Shown: positions 23,059 to 34,055 of the stretch, one piece after another
How positions within the stretch are numbered: the first letter of the stretch is position 1
Layout of the letters: every line of letters starts with the position of its first letter
Source of the DNA: Dactylis glomerata
Lineage: Eukaryota; Streptophyta; Magnoliopsida; Poales; Poaceae
Reading direction: 5' to 3'
DNA length: 64,000 bases
Assembly (NCBI GenBank): GCA_007115705.1
Contig: QXEO01000549.1
Span: 2,035,512 to 2,099,511, forward strand
Notes under the pieces: model-generated
Database searches by the model: none
What the model was told of the DNA's origin: nothing
The model's input: the letters and a program-made list of their open reading frames with translations, nothing else
Made by a program: the position numbers and the translations under genes

Positions 23059-23624
23059 AGCGGCAAGCTCAATCGCCCATTTAGCCACCCTGCTAGTTGC
23101 ATCCTTGCACCCTATGATCTCCGAGAGCGGAGTGGTGCTCACCACCGTGATAGGATGCTCCTCGAAGTAGTGCTTCAGCTTCCTGGCTGCCATTTACACG
23201 TCATACGCGACCTTCTGGTAGTGCGGGTAGTTTTGCTTGGAGAGAGTGAGCACCTCACTTAGGTAGTACAAGGGCATTGAACCGGCAGCTCCTTGTCTTC
23301 CTCGGTGCGCTCCACCATGATCACAACGCTGATGACTCGCGGAGTAGCTGCGATGTAGAGCAACATTGGCTCCCGTGGTGCCGGCGCTGCCAAGATTGGC
23401 GCAGTAGACAAGGCTCACTTGAGGTCGTTGAAGGCATCATCAGCGCGCTGGGACCAAACGAAATGGTCCGTCTTCTTCATCAGCTGGTACAGTGGAATGG
23501 CTTTCTCTCCGAGCCGGCTGACGAACCAACTGAGCGAGGCCAAACATCCAGCAAACTTCTGCACATCTCTGAGCTGGGTGGGCGGCTCTAGGGCCTCGAT
23601 GGCTTTTATCTTTGAGGGGTTAGC
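23059..23624 (-). pseudogene. Gypsy pol fragment: RT connection and RNase H (Tat-like)
   Basis: The minus strand reads IKAIEALEPPTQLRDVQKF, then LGEKAIPLYQLMKKTD and APILAAPAPREPMLLYIAAT. After a frame change it continues PLYYLSEVLTLSKQNYPHYQ, HYFEEHPITVVSTTPLSEII and RVAKWAIELA. This is the end of a Ty3/Gypsy reverse transcriptase and the start of its RNase H, about 188 residues. A frameshift near 23290 and a stop near 23192 make it inactive. It is bounded exactly on both sides by Athila-type LTR ends (D and E), so it is the old host sequence into which both were inserted. The parent element is not otherwise visible. Confidence 0.75.
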
Positions 23625-25059
23625 TGATGTCTACGCACACGTCTGTTCTTGTAGACAGTGTTGGGCCTCCAAGTGCAGAGGTTTGTAGAGCAGCAGCAAG
23701 TTTCCCTTAAGTGGATCACCCAAGGTTTATCGAACTCAGGGAGGAAGAGGTCAAAGCTATCCCTCTCAAGCAACCCTGCAATTACGATACAGAAAGTCTC
23801 TTGTGTCCCCAACACACCCAATACACTTGTCAGATGTATAAGTGCACTAGTTCGGCGAAGAGATTGTGAAATACAAGTAGTTGTGATGATTATAAGTAGT
23901 AAACGCAATCTGAAATAAAAATGGCATCAAGCAAACATGTAACAAAACAGGATGTAAACGGTGTGCAAAGCTTGGAAACAAGGCCTAGGGATCATACTTT
24001 CACTAGTGGACACACTCCCAACAAATATAACATAATTGAACCAATAGATACTATCATCAATATGCAACTCAAAACAATTCTCCAATGGAAAACATACACT
24101 AATCACGCGTAGGGCTACGAAGCACTCCTCAAAGTCCATATGTACCCAAACTAGATTGTCCCACACTATCACCGTGAACGCACTAGATGGTTCAAACAAA
24201 CACCAATATTTCATAGAGACATTAACCAAAAAGATAAACATGATGCACACACTAGTCACCTTTACACCATGATACGAGGTATCTCCGGAGAGTACAATAA
24301 TAAAGCATAGGAGTAGCATAATATCTAAATAATAACATCTACCAATTCAACTAGATACAAAGCTCATGATCACATAAAGATCACATCATGGGAGAGAGAG
24401 GTGAACCACATAGCTACTGATAGAGCCCTTAGCCCCGGGGGAGAACTACTCCCTCCTCATCATAGGAGACAGCAAGGTTGATGGAGATGGAGGTGAGGTC
24501 GATGGAGATGGCGGAGACGGCGATGGAGACTAATGGAGATAGCTCCGGGGGCACTTCCCTGTCCCGGCAGGGTGCCGGAACAGAGACTTCTGTCCCCCGA
24601 AATTCTTCAGCGGCGGCGGCGGAGCTACCGAACTCTTTCTAGAAAATTGCCGACTCTCCTAGGGTTTTCCATCCCGAGGCTTTATATAGGTGAAGGGGCG
24701 TCGTCACGGGGCTGCCAGGGCACCCTCACACATAGGGGGCGCGGCCAGGGGCCAGGCCGCGCCGCCCTATTATGTGGGGCCCTCGTGGCCCCACTCCGTC
24801 TCCTCTTCAGTTCTCTGGAAGCTTCGGTGAATTTCTGGACGTTCGGCTTTTGTTTCATCCAATTCTGAGAATATTTCCTATGTAACTTTTCTGAAACATA
24901 AAAACAGCAGAAAACAGGGAACTAGCACTGTGGCATCTTGTCAATAGGTTAGTTCTGGAAATCGCATAAAAATGCCACGAAGTGTAACGAAACACAAGGC
25001 AAATGGTGTAAAAACAAGCATGGAGCATCAAAAATTATAGATATGTTTGAGACGTATCA
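23625..25059 (-). mobile_element. Element E: 3' LTR of a minus-strand Athila-type retrotransposon
   Basis: In minus orientation the LTR begins TGATACGTCTC and ends GTAGACATCA (1,435 bp). The polypurine tract TAAGCTTGGGGATGC directly precedes it on the minus strand. TGATACGTCTC starts and this tract are typical of Athila-lineage elements in Triticeae (known families; exact family not claimed). A minus-strand TATA box (CTATATAAAG) lies at about 24683-24692. The left flank 23620-23624 (TTAGC) should be one copy of its target duplication. Confidence 0.75.
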
Positions 25060-26649
25060 GCATCCCCAAGCTTAACTCCTGCTCGTCCTCGAGTAGGTAA
25101 GTGATAACAAAAGAATAATTTTTGAGGTGACATGCACCTACACAATCTTGATCATCGATGTAAGCATTGAGTGCTGAGATCAAAGAACTTAAAACATGGG
25201 CATGAAAGACATAATCTTGATAATAGAAACTTAGCAACCATGTTATAGCATGAAAGAAACACAAAGGAAAGATAATGAAAATGAAACAACGAAAGTCATG
25301 TGTGTTCAAATCATATGGAAAAAATAGTAAATGGTTTTCAGCTTGTCCCTCATGGAATAGCAAAACATAAATGCATAGGACACCTTCAAGTTTAAGAGGG
25401 TGACTAGATACAAGTAATTTAAGAACAAGTGAAACCATAGTCATGAATCAATCAATGATAAACTTTGGGACAATGCACATTATACTTAGAATGACAACTA
25501 TGCTCTCTTAGACGGTGCATAAAGATAGAAGGTGGTGACTCAACATAAAAGTAAAAGAAAGGCCCTTCGCAGAAGGAAGCAGTGATTAAACATGTGCTAG
25601 AGCTTTTCATTTGTAAAACAGAGAGATAAAAATTGGTTTTGAGAGGTGGTTGTCTTTGTCAACGACTGGCAATGGGGTTCTTACTATCTTCCATACAAAA
25701 AATGAAGCAAGTTTTTGAGAGAGAGATTGGCACTTTTGTGCTCTTTTATAAAGCTTGGCACTTCTCCCCACCTTTTTTCCTTTGTCAAACCATGGCTAAC
25801 CGATTCCATCGGGTGCCCACCAACATTCACATACCATGGAGGAGTGCCTTTTTTTCTTTCTTTTTTTTTCTTTTTGGAATGAGACAATATGGAAGATAGC
25901 AAATCCGACCACTACGTCCCCATGAGCTGAAAATAGTGTCACAAAATGAGAAGTATTTTGAAGGTTTTTTGAAAGGTAGCACATGAAAATTTACTTGGAA
26001 TGGCTTGCAAATACCATGCATAGGAATTTATAGTGGACACAATGGCAAACTTGGTTTCTAGGAGTTGGATGCATGAGTAGAGCTCATACTCAGTACAAAA
26101 TGAGGGCTAGCAAAAGACTCGGAGCGACCAACTAAGAGAGCAATAACGGCCATAATCATGCATAGCGACAAAACATCATTGAAAGAAGCATAAAGTGGTA
26201 TCACAAGTCAAAAACCAAATGATCATAGAGGCTATAGGCGACTTATTTTGTAGTCAACATGGTGTAAGCATGTGCCAAGTCAACCCAAATAAAGCATCAA
26301 AGGAGAAAACCAAATAAATGCTTCCATATAATAAAAACAACGCATGATTTTTTCAAAGGCTCATTAAGCAATCTCAGTCATTTGAGACAAGTCATGCTAC
26401 AGCAAAAATCACTAAGCATACTATCAAAAAGACATCAAGTACGACATGCAAAAGCCTAAGCCGCAGTCTACACAAGCTCCTTCTTGTACCACTTTTTTGC
26501 ATAAAGCTTTTTCTCTTTTCCAACACCATTCGAACTTTTTATAAACAACTCTTTTGAGGAAAACCAACATAGACCAGATGTCCAAATACACCTTGATGCA
26601 AAGATAAAACAAGATCTGAACAAAAATCAAGGCCAAAAACGAAAGCTAA
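25060..26649 (-). other. Element E 3' interior: polypurine tract and non-coding spacer
   Basis: This starts at the polypurine tract (about 25060-25075) and continues as AT-rich DNA without a convincing frame. A long untranslated stretch between pol and the 3' LTR is usual in Athila-type elements. A segment of it (25842-26439) recurs at 30911-31437. The border with the CACTA-derived transposase near 26650 shows no terminal motif that I can see. Confidence 0.55.
25842..26439. repeat. Direct repeat, copy 1 (partner at 30911-31437)
   Basis: About 600 bp, from AGTGCC plus a T-run to GACATCAAG, closely match 30911-31437 in the same orientation. The second copy lacks about 66 bp near its middle. 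Copy 1 is embedded in the E interior. Copy 2 is truncated on the left by the LTR of F and on the right by the LTR of J. Confidence 0.8.
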
Positions 26650-28960
26650 ACGCATTCTGAACCTGGTGCACATGCAGACCATGGTGATGATGGACATAGA
26701 CACCATGGTGATGATGGCATTGAGTTCATGGAAAAAGTTCTGCAAGAGAATGCTGGGTTGGAGGAAGAGGATGGCTATGAAGATGATAGGATCCCTGACC
26801 TATTAAAGGATCTATATGACTCCGAAGACCGTGTTGATGAAAGAAAGTCAATGTTTGCCAAGGTGTTAGAGGATGCGAAGCGCGTAGCTCATGATGGCGG
26901 TAAATTTTCGAGATTTTCCTTTACCGTGAAGCTACTCCACATCAAGTCTTACTACCGGATTAGCAACACTGCGTTCAATGCGATACTACATCTTCTGAAC
27001 TTGCAGTATCCCAACAGCTCAGTTCCCAAGCACTATGATGAAGCATTGAGCATAATCCGGAAGTTGGGGCTTGGGCATGTGTCCATCCATGTCTGCCCGA
27101 ACAATTGTGTTCTGTTTCAAAAGGACTTTGCCAAGCATAACAACTGCCCAAGATGCAATGCCTCTAGGTGGAAGGATGGTGATGGAAAAAGATAGATACC
27201 AGAGAAGGTACTGCGGCACTTCCCGTTGATACCAAGGCTGCAGAGGATGTTTCTTTCAAAGAAATCTTTAGAGGAGGTACAGTGGCACAAGCTGAAGCGG
27301 CAACCCATGGAGAATGAACTCAGCCATCTAGCCGATGGAAAGGCATGGAGAGACTTTGATGAGAAACATGAAGATTTTGCGGCTGATGCTAGGAACATCA
27401 GACTTGGCGTAGCCACTGATGGTTTTAATCCATTTGGAAACATGAGCATGTCTTATAGCATGTGGCCTGTCTTTGTGGTGCCCTATAACCTGCCACCATG
27501 GGCTTGTATGGATCAGTCAAATTTCATGATGGCCTTACTGATCCTGGGCCCTTCCTCTCCAGGAAAAGATTTTGACCTGTTTATGGAGCCCCTGGTTGAA
27601 GAACTGCTTTTGCTCTGGAGGGGTTTAAGTACATACGATGCCCTCAGCCCCACAAAGTTTGATCTACGTGCTGCAATCATATGGTGCATCCATGATTTCC
27701 CGGCACTGCATACTTTGTCTAGGAGGATCACAGCGGATTATCAGGCGTGTGTGAGGTGTGACAAAAACCCTTGCTCTAAGAGAATAAGGAACAAGATATG
27801 CTTTATTGGGCACCGCCGCTTTCTTCCTCAAAACCATCATTGGCAAAAAAGCAAAGACTTCAATGGTGAAAGTGAAACCCGCGAGAAGCCAGAGGAGTTC
27901 ACTAAAAAGGAGCTTGAGCAGCAGCTTGAGAAGGTCAGAGATGTGAGGCCAGGGAAGCTTGAAAAGAAAAGGAAGCGTGAGGAAGGTCAATGTTGGAGCC
28001 GGAGGTCTTGTTTGTGGGACCTGCCTTACTGGTCAGATCTGAAGCTAAGGCATAATCTCGATGTGATGCACATCGAGAAAAACATATGTGACAATCTGCT
28101 AGGGACATTTCTCAACATTGAAGGGAAGACAAAGGACATGGTTAACTCTAGGCTTGATTTGGAAGACATGGGTATAAGAAAAGATCTGCACCTAAAGAAG
28201 AATAATATGAAATGCCAGAAGCATGGTATACGATGACTAAAGAAGAAAAGCTTGCGTTTTGTGAATTTATAAGGGCGGTGAAATTTCCAGATGGGTACAC
28301 CGCTAACTTAGCAAAGTGTGTTTCTGCTGATGGTTGCAAGCTTCAAGGACTCAAAACACATGACTGCCACATCCTTCTCCAAAGGATTTTACCGACAGGC
28401 CTCTGAGGAACGATGCATCAGGATATATACGAAGCAGTTGCTGAACTAGGAAATTTCTTTCGAGAGCTGTGCTGCAAAACATTGAATGTAGGTGTTGTGG
28501 AAAGACTCAAAGCTGAAATTCCAGTTATCCTTTGCAAGCTTGAAAAAAATTTCCCCCCTTCTTTCTTTGATGTGATGGTTCACTTAGCTGTTCATTTACC
28601 AGAAGAAGCACTGCTTAGAGGCCCTGTACAATACAGTTGGATGTTCCCCGTCGAAAGAAGGTTACTGACATGTAAGTGTTATGTGCGGAACACGGCCAGA
28701 CCCGAGGGATCGATTACCAAAGCATATGTAGTTGATGAGTGCTTGACATTTTGCTCGAGGTAATTCGACGATGTGGAAACGAGATTTAATAGGCCGGGCA
28801 GAAATAGAGAGCGGGATGATTCCCATGTTGGCAATGTCTCGGTTTTTAACCATGGTGTGCATTTTCTTGGAGGGTCAGAGTACTTAGAGGCTGGTGCTGA
28901 CTATGACAAGATGGTTTGTTATGTGCTAAGAAGTAGCCCTGAGGTTCTGCCGTACATCGA
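26650..28960 (+). pseudogene. tnpD: CACTA TnpD-type transposase (transposase_21), degenerate
   Basis: The conserved order of a plant En/Spm TnpD is readable: PDLLKDLYDSED and SFTVKLLHIKSYYRISNTAF, then a zinc-like CPNNCVLF and CPRCNASRW, then HFPLIPRLQRMF, LGVATDGFNPFGNMS, YSMWPVFVVPYNLPPW, DYQACVRCD, HNLDVMHIEKNICDNLLGT and a DUF4218-like C-part (FFRELCCKTL, HLPEEALLRGPVQYSWMFPVERR). TnpD would cut element ends. It is broken by stops at 27193-27195, 28404-28406 and 28761-28763 and by a frameshift near 28205. It ends at a GTATGT donor at 28961, so a downstream exon has been lost. No CACTA terminal repeats flank it, so it is an orphan fragment. The N-terminus is cut near 26650. Confidence 0.85.
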
Positions 28961-29610
28961 GTATGTCATCTCTTTTGTGCTGACCATGGTGTGCATTTTA
29001 TTGTGTTGGAAGGAACCTTTTTTTTGTGGCTGTTTTTTGACTATGACCATGGCTGCGCTTGCGAAGCTCCAGGGAGCTGCTGAGCGCGCTGCTCTAGCTC
29101 TCTCATGAACCGGCACTGACGCGTGGAGTGGGTCGCTTCCCTACCAGGGGTGCTGTGGAATTTGCACGGCTGGTCAAGCGCAGCATCGAGGGTGTACTTG
29201 CCCTCCTGGCGCCCCTAACCACTGCCGGCAGCCCCCGGGCCTCCTTGGTCAGACGCCGCTCGCTTTGAGCTAGCAGATCCCTTGGGGGGCGCCTTCATGT
29301 GGTCGAGCCACAGATGGATATGCAGGGCCAGTTGGCGAGCCTGAGACTCTAGCCCTGGCGCTGGCACCGGGACTTGGCGCGGCCTGCCAGCTCCGCTAGC
29401 CTACTGGGCGCGGCGGCCTCGGGCGTTGCAGCTCGGAGCACGACTGCCCTGTCCGCGTCCTCCGCAGCCTTGGCCTGCCGATGGCGACCGTTGGACCTGG
29501 CCAGGGCCCATGGAAGCGAGGCCATGGCCGCGCCGCTGGCCATGAGCAAGCTCGACCGGCGCGTCTCCATGCACGCCGTAGAACTCGCGGAGCATGGTGC
29601 TCGTCCGGCG

Positions 29611-30126
29611 TCAGGCATCCTCGTCCTCGGCCACCTTGCTGAGGAGAACGAGGCGCATCCGCTCCAGGGCTTCTGCAACCTGGACGGGGTCGACGACGTG
29701 GTTGAGTGGTGCACGCAGGTCCACCACGGCGATGTCCGAGGCATCCTGCTCTGAGAGTGGAGCGTTCTGCTCCTGTGGAGGAAGGCGTTCGAGCAGCGGG
29801 CGCGCAGGGCGCGGTGAGTCGCTGCCCTCCTCCTCTCCTAGGGCCGTCACCTCAACCATGGCGCCAAGGTCGGTGCTTTCACTACATCTCAAGCCTCCAT
29901 CACCGAGAGGGTCAAAGACGTCGGTCACCTCCTCCGGGAAGGGCTTGGCGATGTAGAAGCGGTGGCTGCCGACGTCGAGGAAGGAGCCGCTATTGCCGAA
30001 GCCGTCCTTGAAGTAGGCTAGATTGTCGCTGATGCAGTCAAAGGTGCCAAACCTCCAGACAAGGCCGGAGGCAACCTTCTCGCCAAGAGTATATGGGGAT
30101 CCCGGCCGGAACTTGACTCCGGTCAT
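29611..30126 (-). pseudogene. Gypsy gag N-terminus (element F), broken
   Basis: The frame begins MTGVKFRPG at 30126 just inside the primer site and runs to LLSKVAEDEDA, followed by a stop. Characteristic parts are PLGDGGLRCSE, then RAPLNHVVDPVQ and VAEALERMRLVLLSKVAED, known from the gag leader region of Tat-type Gypsy elements in grasses. Further gag-like sequence (MLREFYGVHGDAPVELAHG) continues in the same direction to about 29400 with disrupted coding. The product would be the particle protein; the copy is not functional. Confidence 0.6.
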
Positions 30127-30157
30127 CGCCGCACCTTGCCCCACGGTGGGCGCCAAC

Positions 30158-30910
30158 TGTCGTGGGATTTTAGGGACAGTAGCCATGGGGATGGCTTAAC
30201 GGAGAGGCTCGATGGTGTGCGACGATGGGTCCGGCTCGAGATTGTGTAACTAGGACACCACAGTTTACCCAGGTTCAGGGCCCTCCATGCCAAAGGTAAC
30301 ACCCCTACTTCTTGCCTTGTTTCTTATTATCTTCACAATGGTTACAACGCTCCTCGAGCTGTTCGGTCTAGAGGAGGAAGAAGAAGGATCGGATCTCCCT
30401 AATCTAAGGGTCCAAACCCCCTTATATAGGTGGGGGTCTGGTTACAGGTTAGGTGGTCGGCTGCCCGGCTGCCGGCTCCTCCTTGGCCGCGTCCTCGGCG
30501 TGACCCTCTGGCCTCTGACTCCTCGTCTGACAGTGGCAACTTTATAAAGTGCCTTTCCCCCCTTGGACCGGCATCTTGGAGGCATATGCTCTCCCTTTTG
30601 CCTCGGATCCTTTCATGGGGAAGGCTCCTGCTCGCTGGTTGGTGGAGTCTGGACGTGGCTTCCATCATGCCCGTCCCTCGCCTCTGTCGATCTTGTCGGG
30701 GCCAGGCCACTTTCAGCGAATCAGCCGTTGGAGGAGTCTTGTTGTCTTCGCCGGCTCTGGCTCTCCTCGGTGGAGTCGCCTGCCGACTGCTGGCGCAGCC
30801 GGCCCTTTGGACAGAGCCGGTCTTCTTGACTTAGCGCTGTGGGGATTTTTGGGACGCTAGCCGGCAGACATCGCTGTCCTTGGCATACCCCGAAAGTCAT
30901 CCCCACGACA
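30158..30910 (-). repeat. Element F 5' LTR (753 bp) with primer site
   Basis: The LTR runs, in + orientation, from TGTCGTGGGATTTTAGGG to ATCCCCACGACA, an extended inverted TGTCGTGGG end pair. On the minus strand it is followed by TTGGCGCCCACCGTGGGG (about 30140-30157), the primer site. A minus-strand TATA box (CCTATATAAGG) lies at about 30422-30431. Confidence 0.8.
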
Positions 30911-31437
30911 AGTACCTTTTTTTTTCTTTTTGGAATAAAACAATATGGAAGATAGCAAATCTGACCACTACGTCCCCATGAGCTGAAAACAGTGTCACAA
31001 AATAAGAAGTATTTTGAAGGTTTTTATGGTGGACTCATTGGAAAACTTGGTTTTTGGGAGTTGGATGCACGAGAAGTATTACCTCTTAGTATAAAATGAA
31101 GGCTAGCAAAAGACTGGGAGCGACCAACTAAAAGAGTAATAATGGCCATAATCATGCATAGTGACAAAACATCATTAACCGAAGCATAAAGTGGTTTCAC
31201 AAGTCAAAAACCAAATGATCATAGAGGCTTAAGGCGACTTGTTAGAGTCAAACATGTTGTAAGCATGCGCCAAGTCAACCCAAATAAAGCATCAAAGGAG
31301 AAAACCACAATAACATGCTCCCATATAATAAAAACAACGTATGATTTTTTTCAAAGGCTCATTAAGCAATCTCAGTCATTTGAGACAAGTCCTGCTACAA
31401 CAAAAACTACTAAGAATACTATCAAAATGACATCAAG
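30911..31437. repeat. Direct repeat, copy 2 (partner at 25842-26439)
   Basis: This is the second copy of Athila-interior-like DNA, cut exactly by the end of the F LTR on the left and the start of the J LTR on the right. It shows scattered differences and a deletion of about 66 bp relative to copy 1. Confidence 0.8.
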
Positions 31438-32244
31438 TGTCACATCCAAAAATTTTGGAATGTGAAATAAATAAAATAGGAACCATGTTTGATTTTCTTG
31501 ATTGAAATATCATAGGGAATTAAAACTTTTGATTTATTTAAAAGCATTATTAGAAAAACCATTTCAAACTTTTTCTTGAAGAACTCATTTGAGAAAAATA
31601 AGATTTCAAAATACTATTGTGTTATTTCAAATCATGTGCAAGCATACTTGCAAAGGAGAATGATAACAAAATGATTTATATCAAATAAGGACCACATTAC
31701 CAAAAAGGTATTTGAAAATAAAGTTCTTATTGAGTTTATTCTCTAAAGACCTTAAAGGATTATTTTAAATCCTATTTCTATTTTGGATTATGCAAAAAAG
31801 CCCTATTGGCCAAACCTATGAGATATTTTTTTTTGAAAAGGTTGTCTTATCATGGAAACTTACTCCTTACTATTTTGTAATAATATTTTGAGTTTTATAA
31901 AAATTTATCAATTGGTTTGAATTCATTTGAATAAGAAAATCAAAAGTTATGAGATAATCAAGAAAATAGAAAAAGAAAAGGAGAAAAGAAGAAAAAAAGA
32001 TAGAAGCGGGCTCGGGGCAACCTTCTAGCCCAGCTCCAGATCGGGCCCGTGGCCTAGGGAGCCGCCCGAACCGGTACCTCCTTCTCTCCCTAATGCCTCG
32101 CTGACAGGGGGGGCCCACATGTCAGCACCGACACCATCATCTTCCTCCAGCCGCTAATCACGCAGAGACCGCTTCCGCACCGTGATTGCCTCCCCGGCAA
32201 ATTTCCCGCTGAATCCGGCCATTAAAACTTGCCCCGGCTGCGTC

Positions 32245-32252
32245 TATAAAAG
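32245..32252 (+). promoter_or_regulatory. TATA box of element J LTR
   Basis: TATAAAAG follows a GC-rich block and precedes a CT-rich leader. It is conserved at 48310-48317 in the 3' LTR. Confidence 0.6.
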
Positions 32253-32700
32253 GCTTCAACCTCCTCTCCTCTTTCCCCTTTTCCCTCTCCCGATTTCGCT
32301 GCCAGGCCAGAGGAATCTCTCATCGGAGATCCGCTCAACCGCAAACATTTTCGCTCGATTCAAACGATGACAGGTAATCTCGATGTCTCGGTTTGGTTCC
32401 AGTAGACTTCTCGTGACCTCCCGCACCACCTCATGCCCTTCCTTTATCCGATTGTGCAGCAGAGCAATGCTTTCGTCCGTGGCCGTAGCACACCGCCGCC
32501 CGCGCATCTTCCAGCCGCCTCTCCTCCTCGCCTCTGGACACGAGCGACAACGTCGACCACGCCCCCGTCTTCCCCTTGTCGAGACTACCACCGTCCACAC
32601 CTCTGCTGTTGCCAGGTGCCTCGGGAACATCGTTGCCGGCAAGCACCTGGGCACAGCGCCGCCACCCGCGCCATCTCCGGCAAACCACGGGAAACCCTAG

Positions 32701-33948
32701 GTGAGCTCCTTCTAGATCTAATCCAGATCGTCCATTTTCACTTAGATCCTACGGCCTAGAAGACGGATCCGGCCGAAGAGGTATCAGCAAATGGGATCAC
32801 GCCACGTGGCCAGCCCCTTGGATTAAATAGAAATCGATTTAGAAATAAAAAGGAAATCCCTAAAACTTGCAAAAATCATATCTTTTGATCTACTGATCTA
32901 GAAATTGCAAATAATATGTCCCTAAACTCCTAAAATTGTGTTGAACACAATTATGAAATAAAATTTGCCTTTTGAACTATTTGAAAACATTGAAATTTAA
33001 ATATGAGAGTTTGAGTGTTGATTCTTTTTGGACATGGATCATATTGTTGTCCTCTGTCCAGTAGAACCACTGCACAAATTATTTGGACCAATTATCTCAA
33101 GTATTCAAATTCAAATGAGGATTTGAGTAATTCCCTCTAGATTTAATTCTATAATTATCTTAGGCATAATTCCTTTTTGCAAAAATTTCCTACCTTGATA
33201 TTGAAAACCCACAAGAACACTTCACACACTTTTTACTCTTATTCAAAAGTCAAATCCATTAGATCATCCTTTGCAAAAATAAATCCTAATTCCTATTGTG
33301 CACCTTGTGCTATTTGATGTTTGTTCCACTATGCAAATGGTGTGAATAATCCTAAGTCCTAATGATCACTCAACTCTACCATGACTTAGTGAAAAATCTA
33401 CTCTCTATCCTTGCCAAGTGCAAGCTATCAACTTCATCTTACCCAAGTTCTTCTAATTGTTTTGACTACCCCAATCCAACACTATGGCATAGAAGTTTTC
33501 CCATATCAAGACCATGGAGAAGAAGTTGAAGAGAAGACAAGGAGTTGAAGGCAAAAAGAAGAAGTTGAAGAGAAGAGAAGGAGATGAAGGAAAAACAAGA
33601 ATATCAAGAGAAGAGAGCCCAAGTCAAGAAGATGAAAGTGACAAACCTCATGACTTAGAATTTATCCATCCAACTTCTCAACCCAATCCTAAGAATCTCC
33701 TTGAAGCTATTTTTTGCAAAGTGTTTGACACTTCTTAACAATTTAGAAAACCACATCGATCTTTAAAAACTCTTGACTTAGCCATTATCTACATCCATAT
33801 CAAGTCAACTTCATGCCACAAATCTTTTGCCTAATTACCACTAAGACAATTGAAGACTAAGCTAAAACAAATAAAAACTTTTGTTTTCCTTATTTGATTA
33901 TGTTGCCTTGAATTGTGTGTTTATATTGTGTTTATTTCTATCTTATAG
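32701..33948 (+). other. Candidate intron inside the element J LTR
   Basis: The donor CCTAG followed by GTGAGC at 32701 is conserved at 48766 in the 3' LTR. A possible acceptor, TATCTTATAG, ends at 33948 (50051 in the other copy). The donor context parallels those of B and G. The acceptor choice is weak, because other AG sites are available. Confidence 0.25.
33514..33738 (+). CDS. Lys-rich 74-aa open frame in the J LTR, unrecognised
   Basis: The frame starts with an ATG and reads a strongly basic, repeated KKLKRR-type N-half and then an acidic stretch (EESPSQEDESDKPHDLEF). No family is recognised. In the second LTR (from about 49618) the same frame carries a TAA, so it is not maintained there. 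It may be chance coding in GA-rich DNA, or an exon of the spliced leader if such splicing exists. Confidence 0.2.
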   Translation: MEKKLKRRQGVEGKKKKLKRREGDEGKTRISREESPSQEDESDKPHDLEFIHPTSQPNPKNLLEAIFCKVFDTS

Positions 33949-34055
33949 TTGTACGGAGAGCTACGTGTGTTGATTAAGAGAAGTACAATCTTCAGAATGT
34001 TACTAAGGAAAGTATCATTTTTATGGTGTTTCTATCTGTTCTATACAGGTTTTGT

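Larger units (their letters stand above)
29100..30910 (-). mobile_element. Element F: truncated Gypsy (Tat-like) with 5' LTR, primer site and gag start
   Basis: A minus-strand LTR (30158-30910) is followed inward by a TGGCGCC primer site and the start of gag. The interior fades near 29100, where it abuts the transposase remnant; no 3' LTR is visible. The junction is approximate. The outer flank of the LTR begins AGTAC. Confidence 0.7.

Noticed and set aside
29374..30011. Long plus-strand frames in GC-rich DNA
   Set aside because: They are opposite-strand shadows of the F gag leader; no recognisable domain.
30287..30860. Plus-strand frames of 86-134 codons
   Set aside because: They lie entirely within the F LTR and have no domain.
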